Origin: Spirodela intermedia
Taxonomy: Eukaryota > Streptophyta > Magnoliopsida > Alismatales > Araceae
Reading direction: 5' to 3'
DNA: 64,000 nt
Assembly: GCA_902729315.2 (NCBI GenBank)
Contig: LR746281.1
Span: forward strand, 1,431,001 to 1,495,000
This document shows, one piece after another, positions 39,516 to 50,950 of the stretch; within the stretch, counting starts at the first letter, position 1; each line of letters opens with the position of its first letter. A model generated the notes under the pieces. That model did no database searches and was not told the DNA's origin. It saw nothing but the letters and a program-made list of their open reading frames with translations. The translations under genes and the position numbers were made by a program.

Positions 39516-42500
39516 TCAACAGTATTCGTAGTAGTCTGAGCCGTGTAGGATCACAAAATGGTCGTCGTGGATGTTCTTCAAGAGATCTTCGCTGGCTCTC
39601 CAAATGTACCAAGATATTGAAGCTGAAAGAACAGACGAGCGTATTTAGAAAGGCCCAGATCAGGGAGGTTAGAATAATATGGTATTCGATGATGGAACTA
39701 ACAAGATGGTTGACTATTACACCGAGATAGAAGTCACAAGTTCATGAATTTTCCCTGCTAAATGTGGTAACATCCTGGGTTTCACTCGTTATGATCCACT
39801 GGGTGAGCCCATAAACAGGGAGCAAGCATATCACAACTATCGGATACCAGATGGATGCCAATTAGCTCAAGGAACAACCGACCAGTAATGGCGTTTGATG
39901 AATTATGATTTGATTCTAGTCTTGTATTGATGAGCAAAAATCCTCAGATTGATAGAGTCTATTATACATGATTCATGGTTCCTTTTTATGTTCACCAGAC
40001 AGCTAGTAGAAGCACGAATATTTATCCAACCATCTCACAACAATTGAAGAGCAATATGAAGGAACACACACAAGAGAGATGAGGTGCGGGTGTTAGTTAA
40101 ATTATAGCCTAAGTTTCCACAGAAGTTGAACCGTTTATATTGAAAGTTTGGCAGTGGCTGATCTTATTCGAGTAATCTTGTTCAGTCCATTTTACCTGCC
40201 GCTGGATTCGCTTCCGGTTCCCTTGAGCTGTGCAACAAGACTGTCCCCGACAGAACTGTGATGAAACCGCAGAGTTCTGAGGCTATGCTGCTAATATCTT
40301 GGCTGGACCAGTCCTGGAGGAGCATTATTAAGAAAGGATGATGGCGAGACTCAATGGGCAACAGTAGGTTTGAGCTCTATCGTAAAATAGATTGCGTACC
40401 TTGAACATTATAGCACTTGCGATTATTGTCAACGTTGTGAACATAACATAATAAATTGGAGAGACAATAGCTGTGTTGAAGGAATCCAGTGCCTGGAGAA
40501 CAGAAGCCAAGAGTGCTTTCAGAGTGGTCCCACAGAAAACTTATGGCCTTGATTTTACGAAAAACGTCCGTCAAGATAATAACTTTGATACAAAAATGTT
40601 GCAGCAGAAATATTGCTAAGAGGAAAATAAAATACAAGAATATCAAATCTTTCACGAAAGGAATACTGGTGAAATAATCACCATTTGTGTAGAATATCAA
40701 GAAATAACTTCGGTATTCTGCAGCATGAGATTCTGAAAATCTGGAGATCGGCTCCTCTTAAGATTACGATGCAGTCGAGGATGTATTTACGTTAAAGATC
40801 ACTAAGCATGTAATCAAGAAAAAAAAATCATATTTTTAAAGGCAATTATGAATGTGAAGGATGCAGAAGCAAGTTATAGTAATCATTCTAACCAAACGGG
40901 TTGGCTGATCATGTACCAGCAAAGCACATAATCGTACAAAATTTGAAAGATGTTGGGAGTTTAAAAGAGTAAATATGGCATATTCGATATTTTTACCATG
41001 CTAATAATGAAAATTTTCATGATCATATACTCCTAAGGGTGCATGTTAAAGCAAAAGAAGTGCACGAATGTATGGTCTTGTGTATGCCTCATTAGTTTTC
41101 AGGTCTGAAGTCAACCAACATAAAAATCCCATCACTGATCGTTATTCTGTTTGACATTATGAGTTTTCTCTTTCATGAGAAGTATGCATTTATACCAAAC
41201 CATTGAAGAGAAGTAATGTTCAAATATTGTACTAAAATGTCTCACAACAATTGCACTTCAATTAGGCATGCAAAAATATCAAGTAGATTTCATGTCATGG
41301 GGCAATCTTATACATACTAAACGATCATGGAGATATAATATGGATTTTGTATGCTGGAAATCGCCTATATACGATCATCATATGAGTCATCTCCTATAAG
41401 TCATCATCCAACTATATGCCATTTCGTATGACACATAAGTTACGTACACAGAAAAAATCGGGTATTCACATACAGTCGATGATCATGGGACTCAATGCAA
41501 AACCCCTTTATTTCAAGAGCAAACCCACCTCTGAGGGTTGCCACGTAGAGCACAGAGCATAATTGTGGAACACAATCATACTTCGATTTTGTAAAAAACA
41601 TAGCTAGTAGTGGAAATCGATCATGATGATCATAGATAACACCACGTAAAAATCAAATTATGCTCATACGACTGAGACATTACTTAACCAGGAAATGACT
41701 GGCTCCTCCATCAAAAGAACACATAATTACTTTGGGGATGCCAAAATAAAATTCAAACGGCAAGATTAGTTGCATCACAGCAGGATTTACCGACCTTGTT
41801 AAGGTAATTTAGTTGAGTGAATACACAGATTACAGCAACTGACGCAAAAAGCCAGGTTTGAGGGTAAGCTGCTTGATTGATTCCCTCTAATGTTAGCTTT
41901 ATGGCAATCCCAATGGCTTTTATACTAACCACCTACACAAGGACGATGAGTAGCATTTAGCACTCAACAATAATCTACTTTGAGAGCTTAAAGCCCTAAT
42001 AAGTAAAAGTAGCATGAAGTTACCGTCAATGATCCCATCAGAGAGCAGATGCCCAGATAAACCAATATGTTCGACTGCCCATACCGAGGCTCAAAATGCA
42101 GCACCAGGATACAAACAATTGATATGGTAACAGTAGCATAGGCTAAGAATGCTGGGGATAGAAAAACGAAATCGTTAGCTAACTTTTAATTAAATTATGA
42201 AAAAAATCTGACACAGCTTAAAAATAAGATCAGTCAACGTTTATATGCATATACCAGGCTCCGTCGCAAGCATCCAGATTTCATCAATAGAACTTGGGGA
42301 ACGCTCCTGAGGTGCATGGAGTACAATCACCACTGAACCAACTATGCACGATATACACCCTAGAACACCCAATTTCTGCAACCGCTCCCCCAGCAAAAAG
42401 TGTGCTAACACAGCACTGCCAGGTTTAGAAAGAATGGTGCATGTAAATAATACTCAACAAGATAATCCTTCCTCCTCAACAGAAATACTATACTGTACCT

Positions 42501-43295
42501 GACTATGATACTCAATGCACCAAGAGGAGTCACCAGAACTGCTGGAGCAAAAACATAAGCTACAAAATTCGCGATCTCCCCAACAAGCACTGTTTACCAT
42601 CGTACAAGGTTCAGTCCAAAGTAGATGCTTTGAGAACTGAATTAAGGAAATCATGAAAATTTGGTTAATTTGCTCAAACAATGTCCTTACTTGACAACAT
42701 TCCGGCCCACCATAGTGGCTCCAATAAATAGTCATAACCACCAAATCCTGTCAAAGGAAAGACAGGGTGAACACTTCAAGATGCAGTTTGAAAAGGTAAA
42801 AAGGTTATCTAAGCAAGCATGAAATGATTTGAGTGCCGAGTTGGTATTATTCCATGCTCCACATATACGCGTGAAACTTACTGTAAGAACAACTGCTATA
42901 AACAAAATATTTGTATAAAAAGAGACGTTCCTCCCTAACTCCAATATCCAAAATAATACTAGAAGATAAATAGGAATTCTGTGTTGCCTAAATTTTTCCT
43001 TCGTTTCTGAAAATGAACTAGGTTCATGAAGTTCAATATTACCCAATGAATATATGTGAGCACCAGGGCCGTATAATTCACGTGACCAATCAGCACTAGA
43101 GTGAAGCTACCAACAGATAGGGAGAACAATAGAACGCATAATTGCCGACGAGATCGAGGATTCTGTCCCACCTGCGCGCGTGCCAGAAGCCCCGGCGCGC
43201 TTGAGCCCCTTCTTCTTTAGAATGAAGCTGACACCGATGAAGGCGCTGGAGAGCACCGCGAGGGCGAGGCCTCTTGTGTTGTCTGAGACCGTCAT
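39516..43295 (-). CDS. Probable magnesium transporter, NIPA family
   Basis: A polytopic membrane protein of the NIPA/DUF803 family, related to human NIPA1/2 and thought to carry Mg2+ at the plasma membrane and endosomes. Exons (5' to 3'): 43295-43172, 42747-42691, 42589-42499, 42415-42255, 42151-42024, 41932-41795, 40492-40400, 40313-40196, 39622-39516. Phases close exactly to 338 aa plus TGA. Family signatures are LALAVLSSAFIGVSFILKKKGLKRAG, in which TM1 runs into a KKKGLK motif; [66 protein letters not shown]; and NKALDSFNTAIVSPIYYVMFTT. About nine TM helices are expected. The last exon encodes a short hydrophilic tail containing SISWYIWRASEDLL; it is less certain than the rest. The start is the family-typical MTVSDN. 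It shares a divergent promoter with ARO. Confidence 0.92.
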
Positions 43296-43971
43296 CTGGC
43301 AAGCGCCGATCCCTCTCCCTCCCTCTGTTCCAGCCCCGACGGCGGATCCACGATTACACCGATGGGTAAATCACAGAGAACATCAAAATCGAGGGCGCTG
43401 AAAACTCCAAAATCTCCCCGGCGATCTCAGAGAATTCAAATTCTCCCGCCAGATGATTCGAATCCCTTCAAAGGAAAAAGCAACCCTCAGCGGAGAGCGG
43501 CAGCGGGGCCAGCCGGGGAATGGTGCCGGCTGTCGCCTTCCTCCAGTTACTGCTGCCAGCTCGGTCTTTCTGATGGAGAGCCAGAGAGAAAGAGAGAGAA
43601 AGAAACAGAGAGAGAGAGAGAGGGAGAGCTGATCTGTAGGGGCGGATTGTCTGGTACGGGAAAAGCCCAATCAGGATCTTCCACGCATCGATTCCAGCTC
43701 AGCACTTCAGCGTTGTCTTATATCCATTACACATCTTCCGTCTCTACCTGCCCAAGTTAAAATGTATAAATATTTAATATTATTTTCCTTTTCTCCAAGC
43801 TCAACGGCCCCCGCCAAGCCACGTGTCAGATCGCTAGATCGACCGCCCAATCCCGATCCCGTGGCTGAGCCTCGAACCGTTATCAAAACCTATAAAACTA
43901 TATAAAATATAGTATATCCGTCATTAATTTATTATTCCAGGAATAAATAAAATACTTTTACGACGAAAATT

Positions 43972-43996
43972 AGAGAGAGAGAGAGAGAGAGAGAGA
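43972..43996. repeat. (GA)n microsatellite
   Basis: About twelve uninterrupted GA units in the NIPA/ARO promoter interval. Confidence 0.95.
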
Positions 43997-44778
43997 TTCA
44001 TTATTTATAATGGGCCTGGCCCATTAACATGAGAGAGGTACGTCACCTGTGAACGGGCCCATCTGTGCCAAGAAAGAGCTACGGAGAGAGGGACAGACAG
44101 AAAGCGATTTCTGAAAATCAGTAATATCAGATTCCAAGTCGTGAGATTTGCCGTCCACCGATCGTAGATCTCAATTACGCCATATTATCCAATTATAATT
44201 CTCGGGGATGAAAAAAGTATATAAATAAAAAAATATTCTGTAAATAGTAGTAGATGTCGGATAGTATATTATTTTTCGTCTATGATTGAACCATTGTTTA
44301 ATTAATTATATTCGCGAGTTCGTGCGAAGCGACTTTCACATTTCCCAAAAGCAAGGCTCCTATGGGCCTATTTTCCGCGTGCTGCCACGTGGCAGAATTG
44401 TTTAGGTATCGCGGGAGACCCTTACTGACAGGACCGTTAACGGCATGTGTGTTGGCTTTGTTTAATTACGTAAAAACCCACGTTTAAAAGGTCTTGGACG
44501 CCCCAGGGTACAGATTTCTACGGGCGTGAGGCATTTCTGATAAATATGAGGTTTATTGAGCTTTTTACCCAGTCTTATAACTTCAAAGTGGGGTAGAATG
44601 AAAATTTCAAAATTAGTGGTGTATATTATAAATAGCCGATATGAGGGGCAGGGGCAGAGGGATTTGGTTACACGCCGTAAAACCAGTTAGTTAGGGACAG
44701 GACGTCTTCAGCCGTCCCCTTCACCAACGGCTCTCGCCACCGGCGCCGGACAGGAAGAAGAAGGACGGCGGAGGAGGC

Positions 44779-44871
44779 ATGATCCCTCCGCCATTGCCGC
44801 TGCCGTCGAGCATCACCGCCGCAATGCAACCTGCCCCGTCTGGATCGGAGGTGTCCGACGAGAAGCGTTAA
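44779..44871 (+). other. Upstream ORF 1 in the ARO leader (30 codons)
   Basis: An ATG at 44779 opens a 30-codon frame ending in TAA at 44869-44871, about 240 nt upstream of the ARO start codon. It lies downstream of the predicted TATA box, so it should be in the mRNA. A second uORF is at 44953-45009 (18 codons), and shorter AUG-stop units follow before 45111. The peptide resembles nothing I know; the interest is as a possible translational brake. Confidence 0.5.
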
Positions 44872-45110
44872 GGCTCGAGCGTCCTCTGGCTCGTCTGCGT
44901 CGACATCAACGATAGCGTCGTCAAATTTCCAGGATCTGGATCGAGGCGGCACATGTTTATTGGCATTGCTCCGGTGATAGATCGGTCGAGGATATGTGAA
45001 TCTTCGTAAGAGTGGATTCCAGATGAGAAGGGTGGGATGGTAGAAAGGAGGTAGATCGGGGGATCGTTAAGGTAAGGAAGGGAGAAGATCGAGGAAGGGA
45101 GGTGGGATTT

Positions 45111-45500
45111 ATGGCTGACGGGGTGAAGCAGATTCTGCAGGCGCCGATCCAATTGGCAGACCAGGTGACCAAGCTAGCGGATGACGTCCACTCGTCCTTC
45201 AGGGCCGACTGCGCAGAGCTCAAGTCCAAGACGGACCGGCTGGCGGCCCTACTCCGCCAGGCCGCCCGCGCTGACCTCTATGAGCGCCCCACTCGCCGGA
45301 TCATGGACGACACAGAGCAGGTCCTCGAGAAGGCCCTCTCCCTCGTGTGTAAGTGCCGTGCAGCCCACGGCCTCGTAAAGCGCGTCTTCACCATCATACC
45401 CGCTGCAGCCTTCAAGAAGATGTCCTCCCAGCTGGAGAACTCCATCGGGGATGTGTCCTGGTTGCTCCGAGTGTCCGCCACCCGCAGACGCAGTAGCAGC

Positions 45501-45531
<31 letters not shown>

Positions 45532-47105
45532 GTTACCTTGGACTCCCCCCGATCGCCTCCAACGAGCCGATTCTCTGCCTGATTTGGGAGCAGATCGCGA
45601 AACTCCACAACGGCTCCCTCGAGGACCGCGCCGACGCCGCGGCGTCCCTCGTGTCCCTCGCCCGTGACAATGATCGGTACGGCAAGCTCATCATCGAGGA
45701 GGGCGGCATTGGTCCTCTCCTCAAGCTGGTCAAGGAAGGGCGAGCAGAGGGCCAAGAGAGCGCCGCCCGGGCCATCGGCCTCCTGGGCCGCGATCCAGAG
45801 AGTGTGGACCAGATGCTCCACGCAGGCGTCTGCACTGTCTTTGCGAAGGTGCTCAAGGAAGGGCCTATGAATGTTCAGGCCATGGTGGCCTGGGCCGTCG
45901 CCGAACTTGCCGTCGGCAATCCCAAATGCCAGGACCTCTTCGCCCAGAATAACGTCATCCGCCTGCTCGTCAGCCACCTCGCCTTCGAGACCGTCCAGGA
46001 GCACAGCAAGTACGCCATCCCTTCCAAGGCTAAAATGTCCATCCACTCCGTGGTCCTGGCCAACAACACCAGCGGCGGCGCTAATGGCAATGGCGTCCAC
46101 CACGACGGCAACAACGCTGCCACCGACGACGAGAAGCATCCGGAAATTAGGCATCCGATTGGGAGCAACGGCCACACCAACAAGAACCAGATGCACACCC
46201 TCGTCCAGTCCACCATGGGCAGGTCCTCGTCCGAATCGCACCCGGTTGTCAATGGCGGGAACGTCTCCAAGCAGCATCAGCGTCAAAGCCAGCAGCAGAT
46301 ATCTCTGTCGGGGGCGAGTCTGAAAGGGAGAGAGTTTGAGGACCCGGCTACCAAGGCCACCATGAAGGCGATGGCGGCCAAGGCGCTGTGGCTGCTGGCC
46401 AAGGGCAACCCGGCTATTTGCAGGAGCATCACCGAGTCCAAGGCCCTCCTCTGTTTCGCGGTCCTCCTGGAGAAAGGCCCCGACGAGGTGCAATACAACT
46501 CCGCCATGGCGCTGATGGAGATAGCCAGAGTAGCAGAGAAAGACGCCGACCTTCGGCGATCGGCGTTCAAGCCCAACTCCCCCGCCTGTAAAGCGGTGGT
46601 TGATCAAATCCTCAGGGTCGTCGAGAAGGCCGACTCCCAGGACCTCCTCCTTCCCTGTATCACTGCCATCGGTTGCCTATCGAGGACCTTCCGAGCCACG
46701 GAGACCCGAGTGATCGCCCCTCTGGTTCGCCTCCTCGACGAGAAGGAAGAGCACGTCTCCAGGGAAGCCGTCATCGCCCTCACCAAGTTCGCCTGCTCGG
46801 AGAACTACCTCCATGTGGACCATTCCAAGGCCATCATCGCCGGCGGCGGCGCCGGGCACCTCGTCCAGCTTGTGTATCTAGGCGAGGAACCCGCCCTCCA
46901 GATCGACTCCCTTGTTCTGCTCTGCTACATCGCCCACCACGTCCCCGACGATGAGGCCCTCTCCCACGCGGAGGCCCTCACTGTGCTCGAGTGGGCCTCC
47001 AAGCAGGGTTTCATGGTGCAGGACCAGGCCGTGGACAAGCTGCTCGCGGAGGCCAAGGCCCGACTGGAGCTCTACCAGTCCAGAGGTTCCAGAGGATTCC
47101 CTTGA
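45111..47105 (+). CDS. ARO: ARMADILLO REPEAT ONLY (ARO) protein
   Basis: A plant-specific cytosolic/plasma-membrane-associated armadillo protein. In Arabidopsis, AROs control polarity and tip growth of pollen tubes and root hairs through ROP signalling. Single exon, 664 aa. The N-terminal helical domain (about 1-130) contains the hallmark words PIQLADQVTK, DLYERPTRRI-x-DDTEQVL and NGLVKRVFTIIPAAAFKKMSSQLE-like sequence. A Gly/Asp spacer with seven consecutive Asp (about 134-140) follows, then YLGLPPIASNEPILCLIWEQ and armadillo repeats at about 170-290 and 400-650, split by a low-complexity His/Asn/Ser-rich linker (about 300-400). ATG 45111 (MADGVKQIL) matches the family start; the in-frame GTG at 45102 is not needed. 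Third codon positions are strongly G/C. It overlaps a 452-codon antisense open frame that is a composition artefact. Confidence 0.97.
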
Positions 47106-47353
47106 TCCATCGCCTCCCTCCGAGGTAACTACACTCGTCTCCTAATTTAATCGATTATACCCCAGGAATTTCATCGTCTCTTCCTCTCCTCATCTTCGTC
47201 TTCTGCTTCTTCTTCTTCTTCTTCTTTATTTATGTAGATATCTTCGTCTATAAATGCAAGGACGTACGTGCTCCTGGCGATCTTCTCTGCCACCGAGAAA
47301 TCCCTTCTCCTCTTCTCACCGTTAGAGGAGCAACATGTCGGAGAATCTGCTCT

Positions 47354-47372
47354 TTCTCTCTCTCTCTCTCTC
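47354..47372. repeat. (CT)n microsatellite
   Basis: Nine to ten CT units downstream of ARO. Confidence 0.9.
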
Positions 47373-50300
47373 AGATCGGGTGGAGTTGCCGGCGGCATGG
47401 AAGTAGTGATGAGGACCGAAGGGCATCATTCCATGCATGTCAAGGTCACTTTGCCTTTTCCTCCCTTGGTTAAAGCGCTTCCTGGTGTTAGCATCAATTA
47501 GCTTAGGTTTCTTCAACGAAATGTATGAACACAAAAATGAGAGAGTCATTGATCATCGGCCAAGTAAGAGGAAATTAAACGCTAAAAATACCTTTTTTTT
47601 TGTTATTAAATTTTTTTTATGGTAGACGTTTTGGAAGAATAGAAATCATACATCAATTCTACCTTGCATGAAATCTTCAGTCCATGAGTTCTTCAATAAT
47701 AACTTTGAAGAACCTTTAATCTATACAATGTTAAAGGATAAGCTCTAGAGATAATAAAAAAATATTATCATTTCTCACCTCATAATGTTACAATTATTTT
47801 TTCTCCCAAAAAAATAGAGCAACCAGCAGAAAAAAAATATATAAAAAAAGAGTTTCTATCAACCACATTAAAATATGAAGTTATGGTGGTTTCTATTGAT
47901 AAATCAATAACATAATTATTCACATTCATTTTTTTTAAAAAAATAAGCAAAATATTTCTTCATCTTCAACTTGTAATAACTATCAATTGGAAATCTTTCA
48001 TTTCACATGTGCCCTGAGTCATATATTTCAAAAAGTTTCTACTATTTTGTTCTAACATGTTGATGCTTTCTAATTATTGAAAGCATAAAAAAAGATTCTA
48101 GTTCATATTTCAATGAATTCCTTTGGCATAATATGTCCTATTATTATCTATGATGTTTGTCCCTAAATGTTTTAGCAAACAAGTCAAATCTATTTTTTAA
48201 AATTAAATAATAAAAAATGAAAAAGGAGATTGATTTGTAGAGAGATTAGATATACAATGGTCTATGAATTCTACTTGAGTTAATGCCATATCTCACTATT
48301 TTGGCTTATTTCTTAAAATGTAATGAATCAAATTGTCAAGTTTAAATCAAATATGCTATGATTAATATGCCAAAAATTTTAAAATAAAAATATATACTAA
48401 TACAATATTATAAAATGGGGAACCCAAAGTAAGTGAACCACATTCCTAAAAAGTCTAATTGAATTGCATTAATTTATTTTATTATAATCAGAGAATCAAA
48501 ATGTCTGCCATATTTGACCATAGTTTGGTGAAGACATATTTGGCATATTTGTAGATGATTTTCTATCTTTCCTTTAATTGATGGCAATAATGGTGTTCTT
48601 CGACTAATTATTGTGTCTCATCACACCACAAATGTTTTCCTAGTTTATCATCATGAAATTCTCAAACATACATTTCACATTACATAGTTAGAGTAAGACA
48701 ACTGATTTTCATGAAATAATATTCTTTATTGCATAGAAAATCGCCCAATTAATTGATCCATTATGCATACTTCCCATACTTGTGCAAAATATTCATCAAT
48801 TAGTTTATTCTCATAAAAATATACTCATGCTTATTGCATTTTGTAATGTATTTAGTTTGCTTAATTTAATGTTCATGCTAAAATGGAATAATTGAATAAT
48901 GACACTTGTCTAAGTTTGGATTATAACAATACTTATATGAATCTTAATAGATTTGAATGATTAATGATTATTAAATTATAAAAATTATTGTTAAATAAGG
49001 TAGTGCTCTAAAGCTCTAAGCACTTCATAAAGGTAAAATTCATATGTGATCAACTTTTAACAAGATCAATATGTTTTTATTTATAGCAAGTTACAAGAGA
49101 CATTCTTCAAATAACAACTACTACTTTGATGAATAGATGTATTGCATTATATGTCAAATAGCTTTTTAAAAATTTAGTAGTATAAAAATGAGAGAGCAAA
49201 GCATAAGTTCTTGAGAATAAGATTAAAACTCATATTTGCTTATTCTCCATAATTAAAATTTTATTTTTCATACATTTAAGTTATCAATCTTATGAACTAA
49301 AATTTCTAATAAAAATGTCGTAAAAAGATGTCAGTCTTAGGAAACCACACATTGTCTGTTGTTCTCAAGCATAGGTGATTCTTTGGAACTCAAACCTTTT
49401 CCTAGTCAACTTTTCTCATTTGTATTAGTTTAAAAAGTCATATATGATTTAATTTATAATAAAACTCTTTTGACCTCTTTCAAGCATAAAATATATGTTT
49501 ATATATTATCATAAATGGTTATATTACTAAAATAAGCAACAATAAACTAGTTTAATTGCCTAATTTATCACTCTTATAAATGCGGTAGGAGCATCAAAAC
49601 AAAACAATTAGCATCACCAAGCATTCATAAAGTTCTCTTATTAAAAAAATTAATTTCCATATGTCACTATATGTATTATATTTAATGATCAGTAATCTTT
49701 AAATCAATATTGACAAAAACTTTTGAGCATGCCAAGTATATCATTATGGTGTAAGATGGGGAATTTATGTTTCACAATAATCTTATTAATATCAGAATTT
49801 TATGTCGACATTTGTCAGCTATCATATTTTTTGATTCATATTCTTTATGATTACTCTTTTCGCTATCATCCCTTTCATGTATTATTGCAAAATTGACTTT
49901 TAATCTTGCTCACAATATTTGTAATATAATAATTTTTTTGACAAACCTTGCTCAATATATTTTTATGGCATTATATCTTTAATGATACATTTCAAGTGTC
50001 ATTGTGTATGTTACATCAACATGTTTCCCTTTTTATTATGGAAAATGTTGAATATTACTAGAAATTTCAAGATCTGGGCCTTGCCTTCTCAACTATAGGT
50101 AGCCTATTTTAGTTGAAAAAAAGGTTTTAATATATCATATTTTATTTTAGACTATTTTCTATTTTTGTACCCTCATTTATTCGAAAGAGAAAACACCAGA
50201 TCTTTGTCAACTAGTCAAAAAATTATTCAATGCTCAAGTCATTTTCAGACACAAGTGTTTTGAATCTTTCTCTTCTGGCCTTACCTCTCATGCTTGTGGG

Positions 50301-50439
50301 ATACAAGTAAATAATGATTATCTACGCCCATAATTTTTTCATTGCCTACGTGGAAGATGCCAAAATAGCACAAAATTTTCAACGATATACCAATGAACGA
50401 ATATATTTAAATTTATCATTTTTTTCGGGTTAGGATGTA

Positions 50440-50800
50440 ATTTTGCCGGAGAGAAGAGACGGTCAAACGTGGCAGGGAGGGCTCTAATGGCCTGGCCAAG
50501 CCTATAATGGGCCCATGTTTTCCCATTATTGGGCTTTGAAATTATCTCGCCGCCCAATGAATGGGCTCGCTTTTCTTCGCGTCACCAGAAGCTTCCAAGA
50601 TACGAAATACTTTCAAGTCTCTCTCAGTTTTTCTAATCGTCTGTCGGTTTCAGAGAGTTAATGGCGGGGCCCACAGAGAATGGGGCCCACCGAAAAGTAT
50701 CTAATAATACTCGGTGCGGCCGATTTATATATTAATCGTGGCGCGTTCGGTCAGCCTCGGTCGGTGATTTTGCGGCGCCGTCCCTCTTTTAGCCTTGAAA
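50440..50800 (+). promoter_or_regulatory. Orphan promoter-like GC-rich patch next to the 3' end of the MFS gene
   Basis: A cluster of site II words (TGGGCCC at 50509, TTGGGCTT at 50529, ATGGGCTC at 50562), CCAGAAGCTTCCAAG at about 50586 (heat-shock-element-like inverted GAA/TTC) and a repeated GGGGCCCAC pair (50664 and 50691). The only nearby downstream plus-strand gene would have to lie antisense to the MFS 3' exon. No coding sequence follows: the ATG at 50660 meets a stop after about two dozen codons. Confidence 0.4.
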
Positions 50801-50950
50801 TTATGTTTATATCCATGTTGGGATTAAAAAATACTTACGCGTCCCTTTTATGTTGGCTGGCTTATGGGGAATGTGGGGCCCACAAAGCCACACATAAACG
50901 ACAATAGTTCAAAAGCCACCGCAGATCGAGCGGCACGTGCGAGATCTCCA

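Larger units (their letters stand above)
43296..45110. promoter_or_regulatory. Divergent promoter between NIPA-like (minus) and ARO (plus), with G-boxes and the ARO TATA box
   Basis: A 1.8-kb head-to-head interval. A perfect palindromic G-box (CTGCCACGTGGCAG, 44382-44395) and another ACGT core (GCCACGTGTC, about 43818-43827) suggest bZIP/bHLH input such as ABA or light. TATTATAAATAG at about 44624-44635 is a good TATA box for ARO, placing its start near 44660 and giving a leader of about 450 nt. A (GA)n tract lies at 43972-43996, and another GA-rich tract at about 43572-43622 would be in the NIPA leader. Confidence 0.65.
47106..50950. other. 3.8-kb convergent intergenic region, mostly AT-rich
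   Basis: From the ARO stop to about 47580 lie the ARO 3' UTR region, a CTT-rich tract (about 47206-47227) and a CT run (47354-47372). From about 47590 to 50340 the sequence is very AT-rich, with only short spurious frames and no recognised transposon protein, terminal repeat or RNA gene. From about 50440 it turns abruptly GC-richer (see the separate entry). The AT-rich block could be an ancient, fully decayed insertion, but nothing in it proves that. Confidence 0.7.

Noticed and set aside
43362-43760. Plus- and minus-strand frames over the NIPA 5' leader
   Set aside because: They cover GA-rich leader/promoter sequence with no homology that I recognise.
45102-45110. GTG at 45102 as the ARO start
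   Set aside because: Plant nuclear genes start at ATG; ATG 45111 gives the family-typical N-terminus.
45249-46607. 452-codon minus-strand open frame across ARO
   Set aside because: Antisense of a GC-rich coding exon with strong third-position bias; no family resemblance.
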